Assembly: GCA_002437115.1 (NCBI GenBank) | Contig: DJOD01000035.1 | Location: 1 to 15,502, forward strand | Direction of reading: 5' to 3' | Length of the DNA stretch: 15,502 nucleotides | From: Prevotella sp. UBA6447 | Lineage (GTDB): Bacteria > Bacteroidota > Bacteroidia > Bacteroidales > Bacteroidaceae | Shown: positions 7,757 through 15,496 of the stretch, one piece after another | Layout: every line of letters starts with the position of its first letter | How positions within the stretch are numbered: position 1 is the stretch's first letter | Notes under the pieces: generated by a model | Seen by the model: only the letters and a program-made list of their open reading frames with translations | What the model was told of the DNA's origin: nothing | The model's database searches: none | Made by a program: the position numbers and the translations under genes

Positions 7757-9178
7757 TTAATGCTTATTCACTGTTTTAAGCACATCTTCGTTCACCTTCA
7801 CGGCAAACTGCTTGCGCAGTTCAGCCACCCACTGCTTCTCCAAATAGTCTTGGTAATCGGCTACCACCAGAGCTCTCACGTCAGACAATTCCTTGGGAGC
7901 CTTGAGCACCTTTCCATAGACGGCCATATTGGGGTAGTCCTTCATGGGCTTGACAATTGTGTCAACGCCAAACACCTCACGGTCGACAAGTGCGTTGTCG
8001 CCCTTCTTAAAGATGCCTTTCTCCACTCGGATGCGCAGCACCGAATCGGCGTTAAACGTCTTGCGCAACACATCAGCCCACTTGTCGAAAGCCACATCCT
8101 TGACGGCGTTTTTCACATTGTCCACATCAGCTTTCTCACGCGTGAAATAAGCTATGCCTTTGAAACGAGGATGCTCCCACTTGTAACTTTTCTTGTGTTT
8201 CTTGAAGAAAGCCGCAAGGCCAGCCTCATCCTTCTGTGCCTTGTCCCACACCCTACGGTTACTGATTTCATACAGTAACAATCCATCATGATATTCTTGA
8301 ATGAGATATTTCAGTGACGGGTCTTGCTTTTCCATCTGTTCAAGCTTATTGGCCAAGAGAGCCGCCTTGGTGGTATGCTCTTGCTTAGACAAGGTGTCAA
8401 GCTTCTGGTCTATGATCTGCTCACGCAAGTTGCGCTGGTCAATGAACTTCATGATGGCATCGCGCTGGCTTTCATAGCTGTAGAAGTTTTGGTGACCTTT
8501 TTTCAAGATGATGTGCCATCCAGCCGCCGTGAGCACAGGCTTGCTCATTTCGCCATCTTTCAACGCCCATGCTTGGTCCTCAAACTCCTTTAACGTTTGT
8601 CCCTTGTATATAAGCGGCAGTTCTCCGCCCTTCTTGGCAGAACCGGGATCTTGCGAATATTTCTTGGCCATTTCCGCAAAGTCAGCCCCGCCCTTCAAGG
8701 CCGCATAAATGGAGTCTATGCGTAGCTTGGCAGCCTTTTGCTCATCGGGCGTAGCCTTTTGCCCGACAACCAACAATATGTGCGCCACTTTCGCCAGTCC
8801 GCCATTGTTGTCTATCTGTTGTTGAGTCTGCTTGTAAATTTTCTGCGCCTCTGCCTCGACATCGGCATCATTGATCATGGAAGGCCGAACCTGCATATCA
8901 CGATAGCCTGCAAATTCAGTCTGAAATGACTTCAGCGTGTCGATTTTCGCAGCTTTTGCCGCCTCTACCTTTAATTTGTAATTGACAAACAGGTTCACAT
9001 AATCTTCCACGCTCTTCTTGTCAACTACCCCTTCTGCATTGTTCTTATTGTAAGAGTATTCAAACTCGGAACGTGGGATAGATTTCCCGTTGATGGTCAT
9101 AACAACAGGATCGGAAGTTTGCGCAAAAGACAAGGTGCCACACAGCAGCATGACGCCCAACAACAGTTTTTGTTTCAT
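7757..9178 (-). CDS. PpiC-type periplasmic parvulin peptidyl-prolyl isomerase
   Basis: This 473-residue protein begins with a signal peptide (MKQKLLLGVMLLCGTLSFA, cleavage probably before Q20). A helical N-terminal chaperone region (about 22-125) follows. One parvulin domain (about 131-227) contains VAHILLV, YSQDPGSAKKGGELP and GWHIILKK. A long C-terminal part (about 228-473) is poorly recognised and shows no second clear parvulin. It probably folds exported proteins in the periplasm beside its SurA-like neighbour, and has a different domain plan. I chose ATG 9178 because it places the signal peptide at the very start. The in-frame ATG at 9211 would put 11 charged residues before it and lies inside a hairpin. 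An AGGAGGAG sequence just upstream is paired in that hairpin. The next gene starts 3 bases after the stop. Confidence 0.9.
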   Translation of the reverse strand: MKQKLLLGVMLLCGTLSFAQTSDPVVMTINGKSIPRSEFEYSYNKNNAEGVVDKKSVEDYVNLFVNYKLKVEAAKAAKIDTLKSFQTEFAGYRDMQVRPSMINDADVEAEAQKIYKQTQQQIDNNGGLAKVAHILLVVGQKATPDEQKAAKLRIDSIYAALKGGADFAEMAKKYSQDPGSAKKGGELPLIYKGQTLKEFEDQAWALKDGEMSKPVLTAAGWHIILKKGHQNFYSYESQRDAIMKFIDQRNLREQIIDQKLDTLSKQEHTTKAALLANKLEQMEKQDPSLKYLIQEYHDGLLLYEISNRRVWDKAQKDEAGLAAFFKKHKKSYKWEHPRFKGIAYFTREKADVDNVKNAVKDVAFDKWADVLRKTFNADSVLRIRVEKGIFKKGDNALVDREVFGVDTIVKPMKDYPNMAVYGKVLKAPKELSDVRALVVADYQDYLEKQWVAELRKQFAVKVNEDVLKTVNKH

Positions 9179-9193
9179 GATTATTTTAAGTGA

Positions 9194-9232
9194 CTCCTCC
9201 TTCGCCTTCATGGTATGAACATGAAGGAGGAG
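9194..9232 (-). promoter_or_regulatory. Hairpin before the PpiC-like gene, with alternative pairings
   Basis: CTCCTCCTTC (9194-9203) and GAAGGAGGAG (9223-9232) are perfect inverse complements, 10 bases each with a 19-base loop. Inside, CCTTCATG (9205-9212) can pair with CATGAAGG (9220-9227), which competes for part of the same bases. On the minus-strand RNA the arm nearest the PpiC-like start contains AGGAGGAG, about 15 bases before the ATG, so a Shine-Dalgarno-like sequence is buried in the stem. No T-run follows, so it is not a standard terminator for guaB. It may instead stabilise guaB mRNA or control translation of the downstream gene. Confidence 0.5.
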
Positions 9233-9248
9233 GGAGAGTTAGTTATTT

Positions 9249-10733
9249 CTATTCGTGGCGGCTATAGTTAGGAGCCTCGCTGGTGATGGTAATGTCGTGC
9301 GGGTGGCTCTCAAGCACGCCTGCATTGGTAATGCGCGTGAACTTGGCATCGTGCAGGTTGTTGATAGTGGCAGCTCCGCAATATCCCATTCCTGAGCGCA
9401 AGCCACCGATGAGCTGATAAATCACCTCTTGCACTGTTCCCTTGTAAGGAACCCGCCCGGCTATGCCTTCTGGCACCAGCTTCTTCACATCCTTGGTGTC
9501 GCCCTGGAAATAGCGGTCGCCGGATCCGTTTTTCTGTCCCATGGCCTCAAGCGACCCCATGCCACGATAACTCTTGAACTTACGCCCATTGTAAATGATG
9601 GTCTCTCCGGGACTCTCCTCCGTGCCAGCTACGAGCGACCCAATCATCACGCAACTGCCTCCGGCAGCCAGAGCCTTTACGATGTCGCCCGAGTAACGCA
9701 AGCCACCATCCGCAATCAAGGGCACGTCGGTATCCTTCAGCGCAGAGTAGACATCGTAGACAGCGCTCAATTGGGGAACGCCTACACCTGCCACCACGCG
9801 CGTCGTGCAAATGGAACCTGGGCCAATGCCTACTTTCACGGCATCGGCACCATTGTCTACCAAATATTTGGCAGCCTCGCCCGTGGCAATGTTGCCCACC
9901 ACGACATCCAGGTTCGGGAAAGCGTTTTTCACCTCGTGCAACTTGCCTACGACTCCAGCCGAATGTCCGTGTGCCGTATCAATGACGATGGCATCCACGC
10001 CAGCATCAACCAACGCCTGCGCCCTGTCGAGCGTGTCACAAGTTACACCCACTCCGGCGGCAACACGCAACCGTCCTTTCTCGTCCTTGCAAGCATTTGG
10101 CTTGTCCTTGGCCTTGGTGATGTCCTTGTATGTGATCAGGCCCACCAAATGATTTCCTGCATCAACGACAGGCAGTTTCTCAATCTTGTTTTCCTGCAAG
10201 ATTTGTGCCGCCGCCGCAAGGTCTGTTTTTTGGTGTGTCGTCACCAAGTTCTCACTTGTCATCACCTCGTCGACTTTCTTGTCCATGTTGCGTTCAAAGC
10301 GCAGGTCACGGTTGGTGACTATACCCACCAGGTGGTTTTCCTCATCGACGACAGGTATACCACCGATGTGGTATTCATGCATCATGCCCAGCGCGTCAGC
10401 GACCGTGCTTCCCCGGCGTATGGTGACGGGGTCGTAAATCATGCCGTTCTCCGCGCGCTTGACAATGGCCACTTGACGCGCCTGCTCCTCAATTGACATG
10501 TTCTTGTGGATGACACCGATGCCGCCCTCACGTGCAATGGCAATGGCCATCGACGACTCGGTAACGGTATCCATTGCGGCAGTCACAAAGGGCACGTTCA
10601 AGTCAATATGCCGTGAGAAGCGCGTTTTCAACGTCACTTCCTTAGGCAGCACCTCAGAATAAGCGGGAATCAACAGGACGTCGTCAAAAGTAAGGCCGTC
10701 CATTACAATTTTATCTGCAACAAATGATGACAT
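9249..10733 (-). CDS. guaB: Inosine-5'-monophosphate dehydrogenase
   Basis: GuaB oxidises IMP to XMP with NAD+, the committed step to GMP, in the cytoplasm. The 494-residue protein has the full family layout. The N-terminal part of the TIM barrel starts with LTFDDVLLIP (14-23). A CBS pair (about 98-205) is inserted in the barrel, with HIGGIPVVD and KIEKLPVVD marking the two units. The catalytic loop GIGPGSICTTR carries C309. The phosphate-binding GGLRYSGD lies at about 343-350, the flap region YRGMGSLEAM at 389-398, and SGMGYCGA near 447-454. The length is close to the usual 488-490. The start at 10733 is the first ATG; a later Met11 would remove conserved residues. A -7 box lies about 30 bases upstream. 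The stop is TAG, and the envelope genes follow after 70 bases that contain only a hairpin without a T-run, so read-through into them is likely. Confidence 0.97.
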   Translation of the reverse strand: MSSFVADKIVMDGLTFDDVLLIPAYSEVLPKEVTLKTRFSRHIDLNVPFVTAAMDTVTESSMAIAIAREGGIGVIHKNMSIEEQARQVAIVKRAENGMIYDPVTIRRGSTVADALGMMHEYHIGGIPVVDEENHLVGIVTNRDLRFERNMDKKVDEVMTSENLVTTHQKTDLAAAAQILQENKIEKLPVVDAGNHLVGLITYKDITKAKDKPNACKDEKGRLRVAAGVGVTCDTLDRAQALVDAGVDAIVIDTAHGHSAGVVGKLHEVKNAFPNLDVVVGNIATGEAAKYLVDNGADAVKVGIGPGSICTTRVVAGVGVPQLSAVYDVYSALKDTDVPLIADGGLRYSGDIVKALAAGGSCVMIGSLVAGTEESPGETIIYNGRKFKSYRGMGSLEAMGQKNGSGDRYFQGDTKDVKKLVPEGIAGRVPYKGTVQEVIYQLIGGLRSGMGYCGAATINNLHDAKFTRITNAGVLESHPHDITITSEAPNYSRHE

Positions 10734-10761
10734 AAGTGTAACTTTAGGAATTTATTGCGTG

Positions 10762-10769
10762 CAAATTTA
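10762..10769 (-). promoter_or_regulatory. Probable -7 box of guaB
   Basis: The minus strand reads TAAATTTG, matching TAnnTTTG, 28 bases before the guaB ATG. The upstream TTG element is not clear at 18-21 bases. The 137-base gap 10734-10870 shows no T-tailed terminator for recQ. Confidence 0.5.
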
Positions 10770-10870
10770 GCAATAAAAATCCACTTACACCGTCGTCACG
10801 AGCGATTTTCTTTCGTGTTTAATGCAATTTAACGCGCGTCAATCCTGTTGTTCCCTTCTGCAGAATCTCG

Positions 10871-13093
10871 TTAGTTGGCCACCTCCGAAAAGAACTTGAT
10901 AAACACCAGCCTCACTTTTTCCTCAGCCGTCAGCCCATCTTCGTCATCGTAGATGTCAACCTCGTCAATGGCCTTGTCGATGTCATCGCTCTCGCTTTCG
11001 CGGAAGTAGTCGTAGATATCGGCCATCTCGTCAGGGTCTATCACCTCGTCGTTATTGAGGTAATAGTCGATGTTCACCTTCATGCCACTGCAGACAATGG
11101 CTTCTATGTCATCGAGCAAGTCATCGAAGCTATAGCCTTGTGCACGCGCTATCTCCTCAAGGGGTATGCGTTTGTCGATGAGCTCAATGATTTTCTGTTT
11201 CTTCATCGACTTGTTGGGCAGACTGATGACGCGCATGATGTCGGCGCGCTTGATGTCGTTCTCGTCGCAGTATTTCTTGATCAGTTCGAGGAAGGGCTTC
11301 CCATATTTCTTGGCCTTACCCTGCCCCACTCCCTGTATCTGTTGCAGCTCCTCCATGGTGACTGGGTAGTTGGTGGCCATCTGTGTGAGCGAGATGTCTT
11401 GGAAGATGATATAAGGCGGAAGGTTGAGCTTGCGTGCCTCATCTTTGCGCAATCCGCGCAACAAATTGAACAGAGATTCGTCCAAAGCGCTCGACACATT
11501 GTCACCTCCCTCATCTGTTTCGTCAAACTCGCGGTCAGCCACCACCATGAACGGCTTTGGATCTTGCATATAGCGTTTCCCCTCGGCCGTGAGCTTCAGT
11601 AGGCCGTAATTGTCTACGTCCTTGCGTACATAGTGGGATATCATAGCCTGTCGTATCACGGGGTTCCAAATGGCAGGATCTTCCTCGTTGATTTTTTCGC
11701 CCGAGCCAAACTCAGGCAGCTTATCGTGTCCATGGCGCACGATATTGTCTGTGCGCCGTCCCCTTATGAAGTCGATGACATACGACTGGTCAAAGTTTTC
11801 CTTCACCGCCTTGATGGCCGCAAGCACAACGAGCAAGGCATCCTGCGCTTCCTTGGGCTTCTTGGGGTGCTTGCAATTGTCGCAGTTGCCGCAGTTGTCC
11901 TTCGGGTAGTCCTCACCAAAGTAATGGAGCAGCAGCTTGCGCCTGCAGATAGACGACTCGGCATAAGCCTTTGTCTCCTGCAACAGCTGTCGGCCTATTT
12001 CCTTTTCGGCCTCTCCCTTGCTGTCCATAAACTTCTCAAGCTTTTTAAGGTCCTTTGGCGAGTAGAAGGCTATGCAGACCCCTTCACCGCCGTCGCGGCC
12101 AGCCCTTCCAGTTTCCTGGTAGTATCCCTCCAAGCTCTTGGGTATATCATAGTGGATGACGAAGCGCACATCGGGCTTGTCAATGCCCATGCCGAAGGCG
12201 ATGGTAGCCACGATGATGTCGATCTGCTCTTTCAGGAAGTCGTCTTGCGTCTGCGTGCGCACCTCTGTGTCGAGGCCAGCGTGATAGGGAGCCGCCTTGA
12301 AGCCGTTGAGCTTAAGCTTCTGCGCCAGCTCTTCCACTTTCTTGCGTGAGAGGCAATAGATGATGCCACTCTTGCCCTCATGCTGTCTCAGGAACCTGAT
12401 GATTTGACTGTCAGTGTCCTCCTCACTCACCTTTTGCCTCACCTCATAATAAAGGTTGGGACGGTTAAACGAGCTCTTAAACTCGCGAGCGTCGACAATG
12501 CCCAGGCTTTTCTTGATGTCAGACCTCACCTTGTTGGTGGCTGTTGCCGTGAGGGCGATGACGGGTATCTTATCCACGCCCCTGTGACGGGCGATCTTGT
12601 CGATTGTAGGTCTGATGTTCCGATACTCTGGGCGGAAGTCGTGCCCCCACTCAGAGATGCAATGGGCCTCGTCGATGGCAAAGAACGAGATTGCGAACGA
12701 CTCGAAAAAAGCGAGGTTGTCCTCCTTGTTGAGCGACTCGGGGGCCACGTAGAGCAGTTTGGTCTTCCCCGACTGCACATCCTTCACCACGCGATTGACA
12801 GCCGCCTTGTTGAGCGAGGAGTTCATATAGTGAGCGAGCCCGTCGTTCTCCGACAGCCCGTTTATCACGTCGACCTGGTTCTTCATCAGGGCGATTAGCG
12901 GCGACACCACGATGGCCGTGCCTTCCATGAGCAGCGAGGGCAACTGGTAGCACAGGCTCTTGCCACCCCCGGTTGGCATGAGGACAAACGTGTCGTTGCC
13001 GTCCATCAGGTTGCGGATGACGGCCTCTTGGTCTCCCTTGAAGTTGTCGAAGCCGAAATATTGCTTCAGCGGTTTGATTAGATTGTCTTTCAT
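10871..13093 (-). CDS. recQ: ATP-dependent DNA helicase RecQ
   Basis: RecQ is a 3'-5' helicase that unwinds forks and recombination intermediates. In order, this 740-residue protein shows FKGDQEAVI (Q22, motif 0), Walker A MPTGGGKS (39-46), DEAH (141-144) followed by the aromatic-rich loop CISEWGHDFRP, LTATAT (181-186) and motif VI QETGRAGRDG (326-335). The zinc site follows with C383, C401, C404 and C407, then a winged-helix RQC region (about 410-515) and an HRDC domain (about 538-612). A C-terminal extension (about 615-740) holds a helix-turn-helix-like part with LEEIARAQGYSFDDLLDDI (645-663) and a very acidic tail. It is longer than E. coli RecQ (about 610) because of this extension, which I believe is common in Bacteroidota. 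The start ATG lies 28 bases after the clpX stop, so it is probably co-transcribed with clpPX. Confidence 0.96.
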   Translation of the reverse strand: MKDNLIKPLKQYFGFDNFKGDQEAVIRNLMDGNDTFVLMPTGGGKSLCYQLPSLLMEGTAIVVSPLIALMKNQVDVINGLSENDGLAHYMNSSLNKAAVNRVVKDVQSGKTKLLYVAPESLNKEDNLAFFESFAISFFAIDEAHCISEWGHDFRPEYRNIRPTIDKIARHRGVDKIPVIALTATATNKVRSDIKKSLGIVDAREFKSSFNRPNLYYEVRQKVSEEDTDSQIIRFLRQHEGKSGIIYCLSRKKVEELAQKLKLNGFKAAPYHAGLDTEVRTQTQDDFLKEQIDIIVATIAFGMGIDKPDVRFVIHYDIPKSLEGYYQETGRAGRDGGEGVCIAFYSPKDLKKLEKFMDSKGEAEKEIGRQLLQETKAYAESSICRRKLLLHYFGEDYPKDNCGNCDNCKHPKKPKEAQDALLVVLAAIKAVKENFDQSYVIDFIRGRRTDNIVRHGHDKLPEFGSGEKINEEDPAIWNPVIRQAMISHYVRKDVDNYGLLKLTAEGKRYMQDPKPFMVVADREFDETDEGGDNVSSALDESLFNLLRGLRKDEARKLNLPPYIIFQDISLTQMATNYPVTMEELQQIQGVGQGKAKKYGKPFLELIKKYCDENDIKRADIMRVISLPNKSMKKQKIIELIDKRIPLEEIARAQGYSFDDLLDDIEAIVCSGMKVNIDYYLNNDEVIDPDEMADIYDYFRESESDDIDKAIDEVDIYDDEDGLTAEEKVRLVFIKFFSEVAN

Positions 13094-13121
13094 GGTGGTA
13101 GTGGTGGCTTTGGAGCCGCGT

Positions 13122-14390
13122 TCACGCCGACTCCATACGTTGTTCCATGTGTGCCTTGTCGAGTTGCGACTTGGCGTAGTCGAGTGTCACCTCGAACTTC
13201 TTGATACGGCGCGACGGTACATCGAACATGGCATCCATCATGACCGTCTCGACGATGGACCTCAATCCCCTGGCTCCCAACTTGTACTCCACGGCCTTGT
13301 CGACAATGAAGTCGAGTGCCTCGTCGGTGAACGTCAACGCAATCTTGTCCATCTCAAAGAGCTTAACATACTGCTTGATGATGGAGTTCTTCGGCTCCAC
13401 CAGGATACGCCTGAGGGCGTCGCGGTCGAGCGGGTTGAGGTGCGTGAGCACCGGCAGTCGGCCGATGAGTTCTGGTATGAGCCCAAACGACTTCAGGTCC
13501 TGCGGGAGGATGTACTTCATCAGGTCGCTCTTGTCGATGTTGCGCACAGCCTGCACCGAGTTGTATCCCACGACATGGGTATTGAGCCTCTGCGCGATCT
13601 TGCGCTCTATGCCATCGAAGGCACCGCCACAAATGAAGAGAATGTTCTTTGTGTTCACGTGTATGTAGTCTTGGTCGGGGTGCTTGCGTCCGCCCTTTGG
13701 CGGCACATTGACCATCGTTCCCTCGAGCAGTTTGAGCAGTCCCTGCTGCACGCCCTCGCCACTGACATCACGGGTGATGCTGGGGTTGTCGTTCTTGCGG
13801 GCAATCTTGTCAATCTCGTCGATGAAGACGATGCCTCGCTCGGCGGCCTCCACATTAAAGTCGGCCACCTGGAGCAGGCGGCTGAGGATGCTCTCCACGT
13901 CCTCACCCACATAGCCAGCCTCGGTGAACACCGTGGCGTCGACGATGGTGAAGGGCACGTCGAGCAGCTTGGCGATGGTGCGCGCCAGGAGCGTCTTGCC
14001 CGTCCCGGTGGTTCCCACCATGATGATGTTGCTCTTCTCGATTTCCACCCCGTCGTCGTCGGCGGGCTGCTGCAACCGCTTATAGTGGTTGTAGACCGAC
14101 ACGGCAAGGGTACGCTTGGCGTCATCCTGGCCGATGACATACTGGTCCAGATATTCCTTGATCTCGCGTGGTTTGGGCACCTTTTTCAGCTTGAACGCCT
14201 CGTGTTTGCCCTTGGCACCAGAGCCCTGCGCAAGGTCGTCGGGCAGGTCGAGCAACCCCGTGGTCTTCACGATGTTGTATGCCTGCACGGCACATTCGTC
14301 GCAAATGTAACCATTGAGCCCGTTGATAAGGAGCCTCACCTCGTTTTCACTTCTTCCGCAGAAACTGCAGCATTTCTTTGTAGTTTTCAT
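13122..14390 (-). CDS. clpX: ClpX, ATPase subunit of the ClpXP protease
   Basis: ClpX unfolds tagged proteins and feeds them to ClpP. The 422-residue protein has the N-terminal zinc domain (C8, C11, C30, C33) and the AAA+ core. Visible motifs are Walker A GTTGTGKT (126-133), pore loop GYVG (159-162), Walker B IVFIDEID (187-194), the RKH loop (235-237), and sensor-2 GARGLR (372-377). The loop that docks on ClpP, IGF in E. coli, aligns here to VGY (274-276) in NTHVVGYNS. I recall VGY in other Bacteroidota, so it is probably lineage-normal. The start ATG is 10 bases after the clpP stop, a tight operon. The stop TGA lies 28 bases before recQ. Confidence 0.97.
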   Translation of the reverse strand: MKTTKKCCSFCGRSENEVRLLINGLNGYICDECAVQAYNIVKTTGLLDLPDDLAQGSGAKGKHEAFKLKKVPKPREIKEYLDQYVIGQDDAKRTLAVSVYNHYKRLQQPADDDGVEIEKSNIIMVGTTGTGKTLLARTIAKLLDVPFTIVDATVFTEAGYVGEDVESILSRLLQVADFNVEAAERGIVFIDEIDKIARKNDNPSITRDVSGEGVQQGLLKLLEGTMVNVPPKGGRKHPDQDYIHVNTKNILFICGGAFDGIERKIAQRLNTHVVGYNSVQAVRNIDKSDLMKYILPQDLKSFGLIPELIGRLPVLTHLNPLDRDALRRILVEPKNSIIKQYVKLFEMDKIALTFTDEALDFIVDKAVEYKLGARGLRSIVETVMMDAMFDVPSRRIKKFEVTLDYAKSQLDKAHMEQRMESA

Positions 14391-14400
14391 TTGTCGAGCC

Positions 14401-15069
14401 TCACTTCTTTCTTGTCAGCACCGCGTCTATCATGCCATACTCCTTGGCCTCGTCGGCGGTCATCCAGTAGTTGCGGTCGCTGTCTTGCCACACCTTGTCG
14501 TAGGGTTGGTGCGAGTGGTTGGAGATGATGGTGTAGAGTTCCTTCTTCATCTTCAGAATTTCGCGCGCCTCAATCTCGATGTCTGAGGCCTGTCCCTGCA
14601 CGCCGCCCAGCGGCTGGTGTATCATCACGCGGCTGTGTGGCAACGCCGATCGCTTGCCCTCTGCGCCCGACACGAGGAGCACAGCGGCCATCGAGGCGGC
14701 CATGCCGGTGCAGATGGTGGCCACGTCGCTCGAGATAAACTGCATGGTGTCATAGATGCCCAGTCCGGCTGTCACAACGCCGCCCGGCGAGTTCACGTAG
14801 ATGGAGATATCCTTGCTGTTGTCCACGGAATCAAGGTAGAGCAGCTGTGCTTGGAGCGTGTTGGCCGTGTAGTCGTCAATCTCAGTGCCGAGGAAGATGA
14901 TGCGGTCCATCATCAGGCGCGAGAACACGTCCATCTGCGTCACGTTGAGCTGGCGCTCCTCCAGGATGTAGGGGTTGAGGTACTGGTTCTGGGCCTTCAC
15001 CACATCGTCGAGTACCATGCCGTTCATGCCAAGATGCTTCGTGGCATACTTTCTAAAGTCGTTGTTCAT
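14401..15069 (-). CDS. clpP: ClpP, proteolytic subunit of the Clp protease, with Asn at the catalytic acid position
   Basis: ClpP forms a double-heptamer chamber that degrades proteins delivered by ClpX. The 222-residue product aligns along its length with E. coli ClpP (207). Serine S126 lies in GMAASMAAVLL and histidine H151 in SRVMIHQPLGG. VNSPGGVVTAG (92-102) is the substrate-binding strand region. The third triad member is expected in the stretch aligned to E. coli ERDRFLS (D185). Here it reads DRNYWMT, so N200 (codon AAC, 14472-14470) replaces Asp. I chose ATG 15069 because the family homology begins with MNNDFRKYATKHLGMNGM. The frame stays open to an ATG at 15216, but those 49 residues are basic, unlike the family, and run through the promoter. 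AAGGAAAG lies about 10 bases upstream of the start. ClpX follows after 10 bases. Confidence 0.96.
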   Translation of the reverse strand: MNNDFRKYATKHLGMNGMVLDDVVKAQNQYLNPYILEERQLNVTQMDVFSRLMMDRIIFLGTEIDDYTANTLQAQLLYLDSVDNSKDISIYVNSPGGVVTAGLGIYDTMQFISSDVATICTGMAASMAAVLLVSGAEGKRSALPHSRVMIHQPLGGVQGQASDIEIEAREILKMKKELYTIISNHSHQPYDKVWQDSDRNYWMTADEAKEYGMIDAVLTRKK

Positions 15070-15183
15070 CAGTAATTCTTTCCTTTTATATATAAGACGA
15101 AATAGCAGTTTCCACCTTTCCTTCCTCTTGTCATCCGCAAAGACCGTGCCATTGCGTATTGGCTTGACCTGCCTATTCTCTGA

Positions 15184-15213
15184 CAAAGATAATAAAAAAT
15201 CTCGAAAAGCCAA
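15184..15213 (-). promoter_or_regulatory. Bacteroidota-type promoter for clpP-clpX-recQ
   Basis: On the minus strand TTG (15213-15211) is followed after 19 bases by TATCTTTG (15191-15184), an exact TAnnTTTG box. Transcription would start near 15177, leaving a leader of about 105 bases before the clpP ATG. I see no ORF or terminator in that leader. Confidence 0.7.
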
Positions 15214-15243
15214 CACGAATGTTTTTTTTTCTTCAAATGGCGT

Positions 15244-15420
15244 TCAAAAAAAAGGAAGTTTGCCGCGACTGTCATTTTTGAAATGATATTTTTCACGGCG
15301 GTAAAGCGAGAAGACATCTATTTGGCAATCATCCTTCATAAAACTCCCAAAGTTCTCCAAAGAAGTGCGTACGGCGTGCGTGATGCCCTTTTCTTCGACA
15401 AAGGAATAAAGGCTTTTCAT
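15244..15420 (-). CDS. Possible small protein of 58 residues, unrecognised
   Basis: A minus-strand frame runs from ATG 15420 to TGA 15246-15244. An in-frame TAA lies just 30 bases upstream, so the start is well bounded. The peptide begins MKSLYSFVEEKGITHAVRTS and ends SRGKLPFF. It is charged and aromatic-rich, with no signal peptide or membrane segment. Its codon use (mixed C- and T-ending, few rare codons) is compatible with a real gene. A good promoter ends about 45 bases upstream, which is the main support. No family is recognised. It lies upstream of clpP on the same strand, about 175 bases away, with the clpP promoter between. It could also be a decayed gene or chance. Confidence 0.4.
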   Translation of the reverse strand: MKSLYSFVEEKGITHAVRTSLENFGSFMKDDCQIDVFSLYRREKYHFKNDSRGKLPFF

Positions 15421-15466
15421 GCCGCCTCTGACTTCAGCCTTTTCACGTTATAAAAACGCTAAAAAT

Positions 15467-15496
15467 CAAAGATACAAATTAGGTGGGTTCTACAAA
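15467..15496 (-). promoter_or_regulatory. Promoter upstream of the 58-codon ORF
   Basis: On the minus strand TTTG (15496-15493) is followed after 18 bases by TATCTTTG (15474-15467), a strong match to the phylum consensus. Transcription would begin near 15461 and could continue through the small ORF into clpP, as no clear terminator lies between. Confidence 0.65.

Noticed and set aside
10829..10842. A near-palindrome TTAACGCGCGTCAA between recQ and guaB
   Set aside because: It has no second copy, no T-run, and an imperfect centre, so no site can be claimed.
12960..14528. A 522-codon open frame on the plus strand
   Set aside because: It lies wholly opposite clpX and the ends of recQ and clpP. 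Its length comes from the codon bias of clpX, and it has no recognisable domain or promoter.
15070..15216. An N-terminal extension of clpP
   Set aside because: The 49 extra residues do not resemble the family and cover the clpP promoter and leader. ATG 15069 gives the usual length.
15222..15253. Opposed T9 and A8 runs upstream of clpP
   Set aside because: They could pair, but A:U pairs alone make a weak stem without G/C content. They look like ordinary A/T-rich intergenic DNA.
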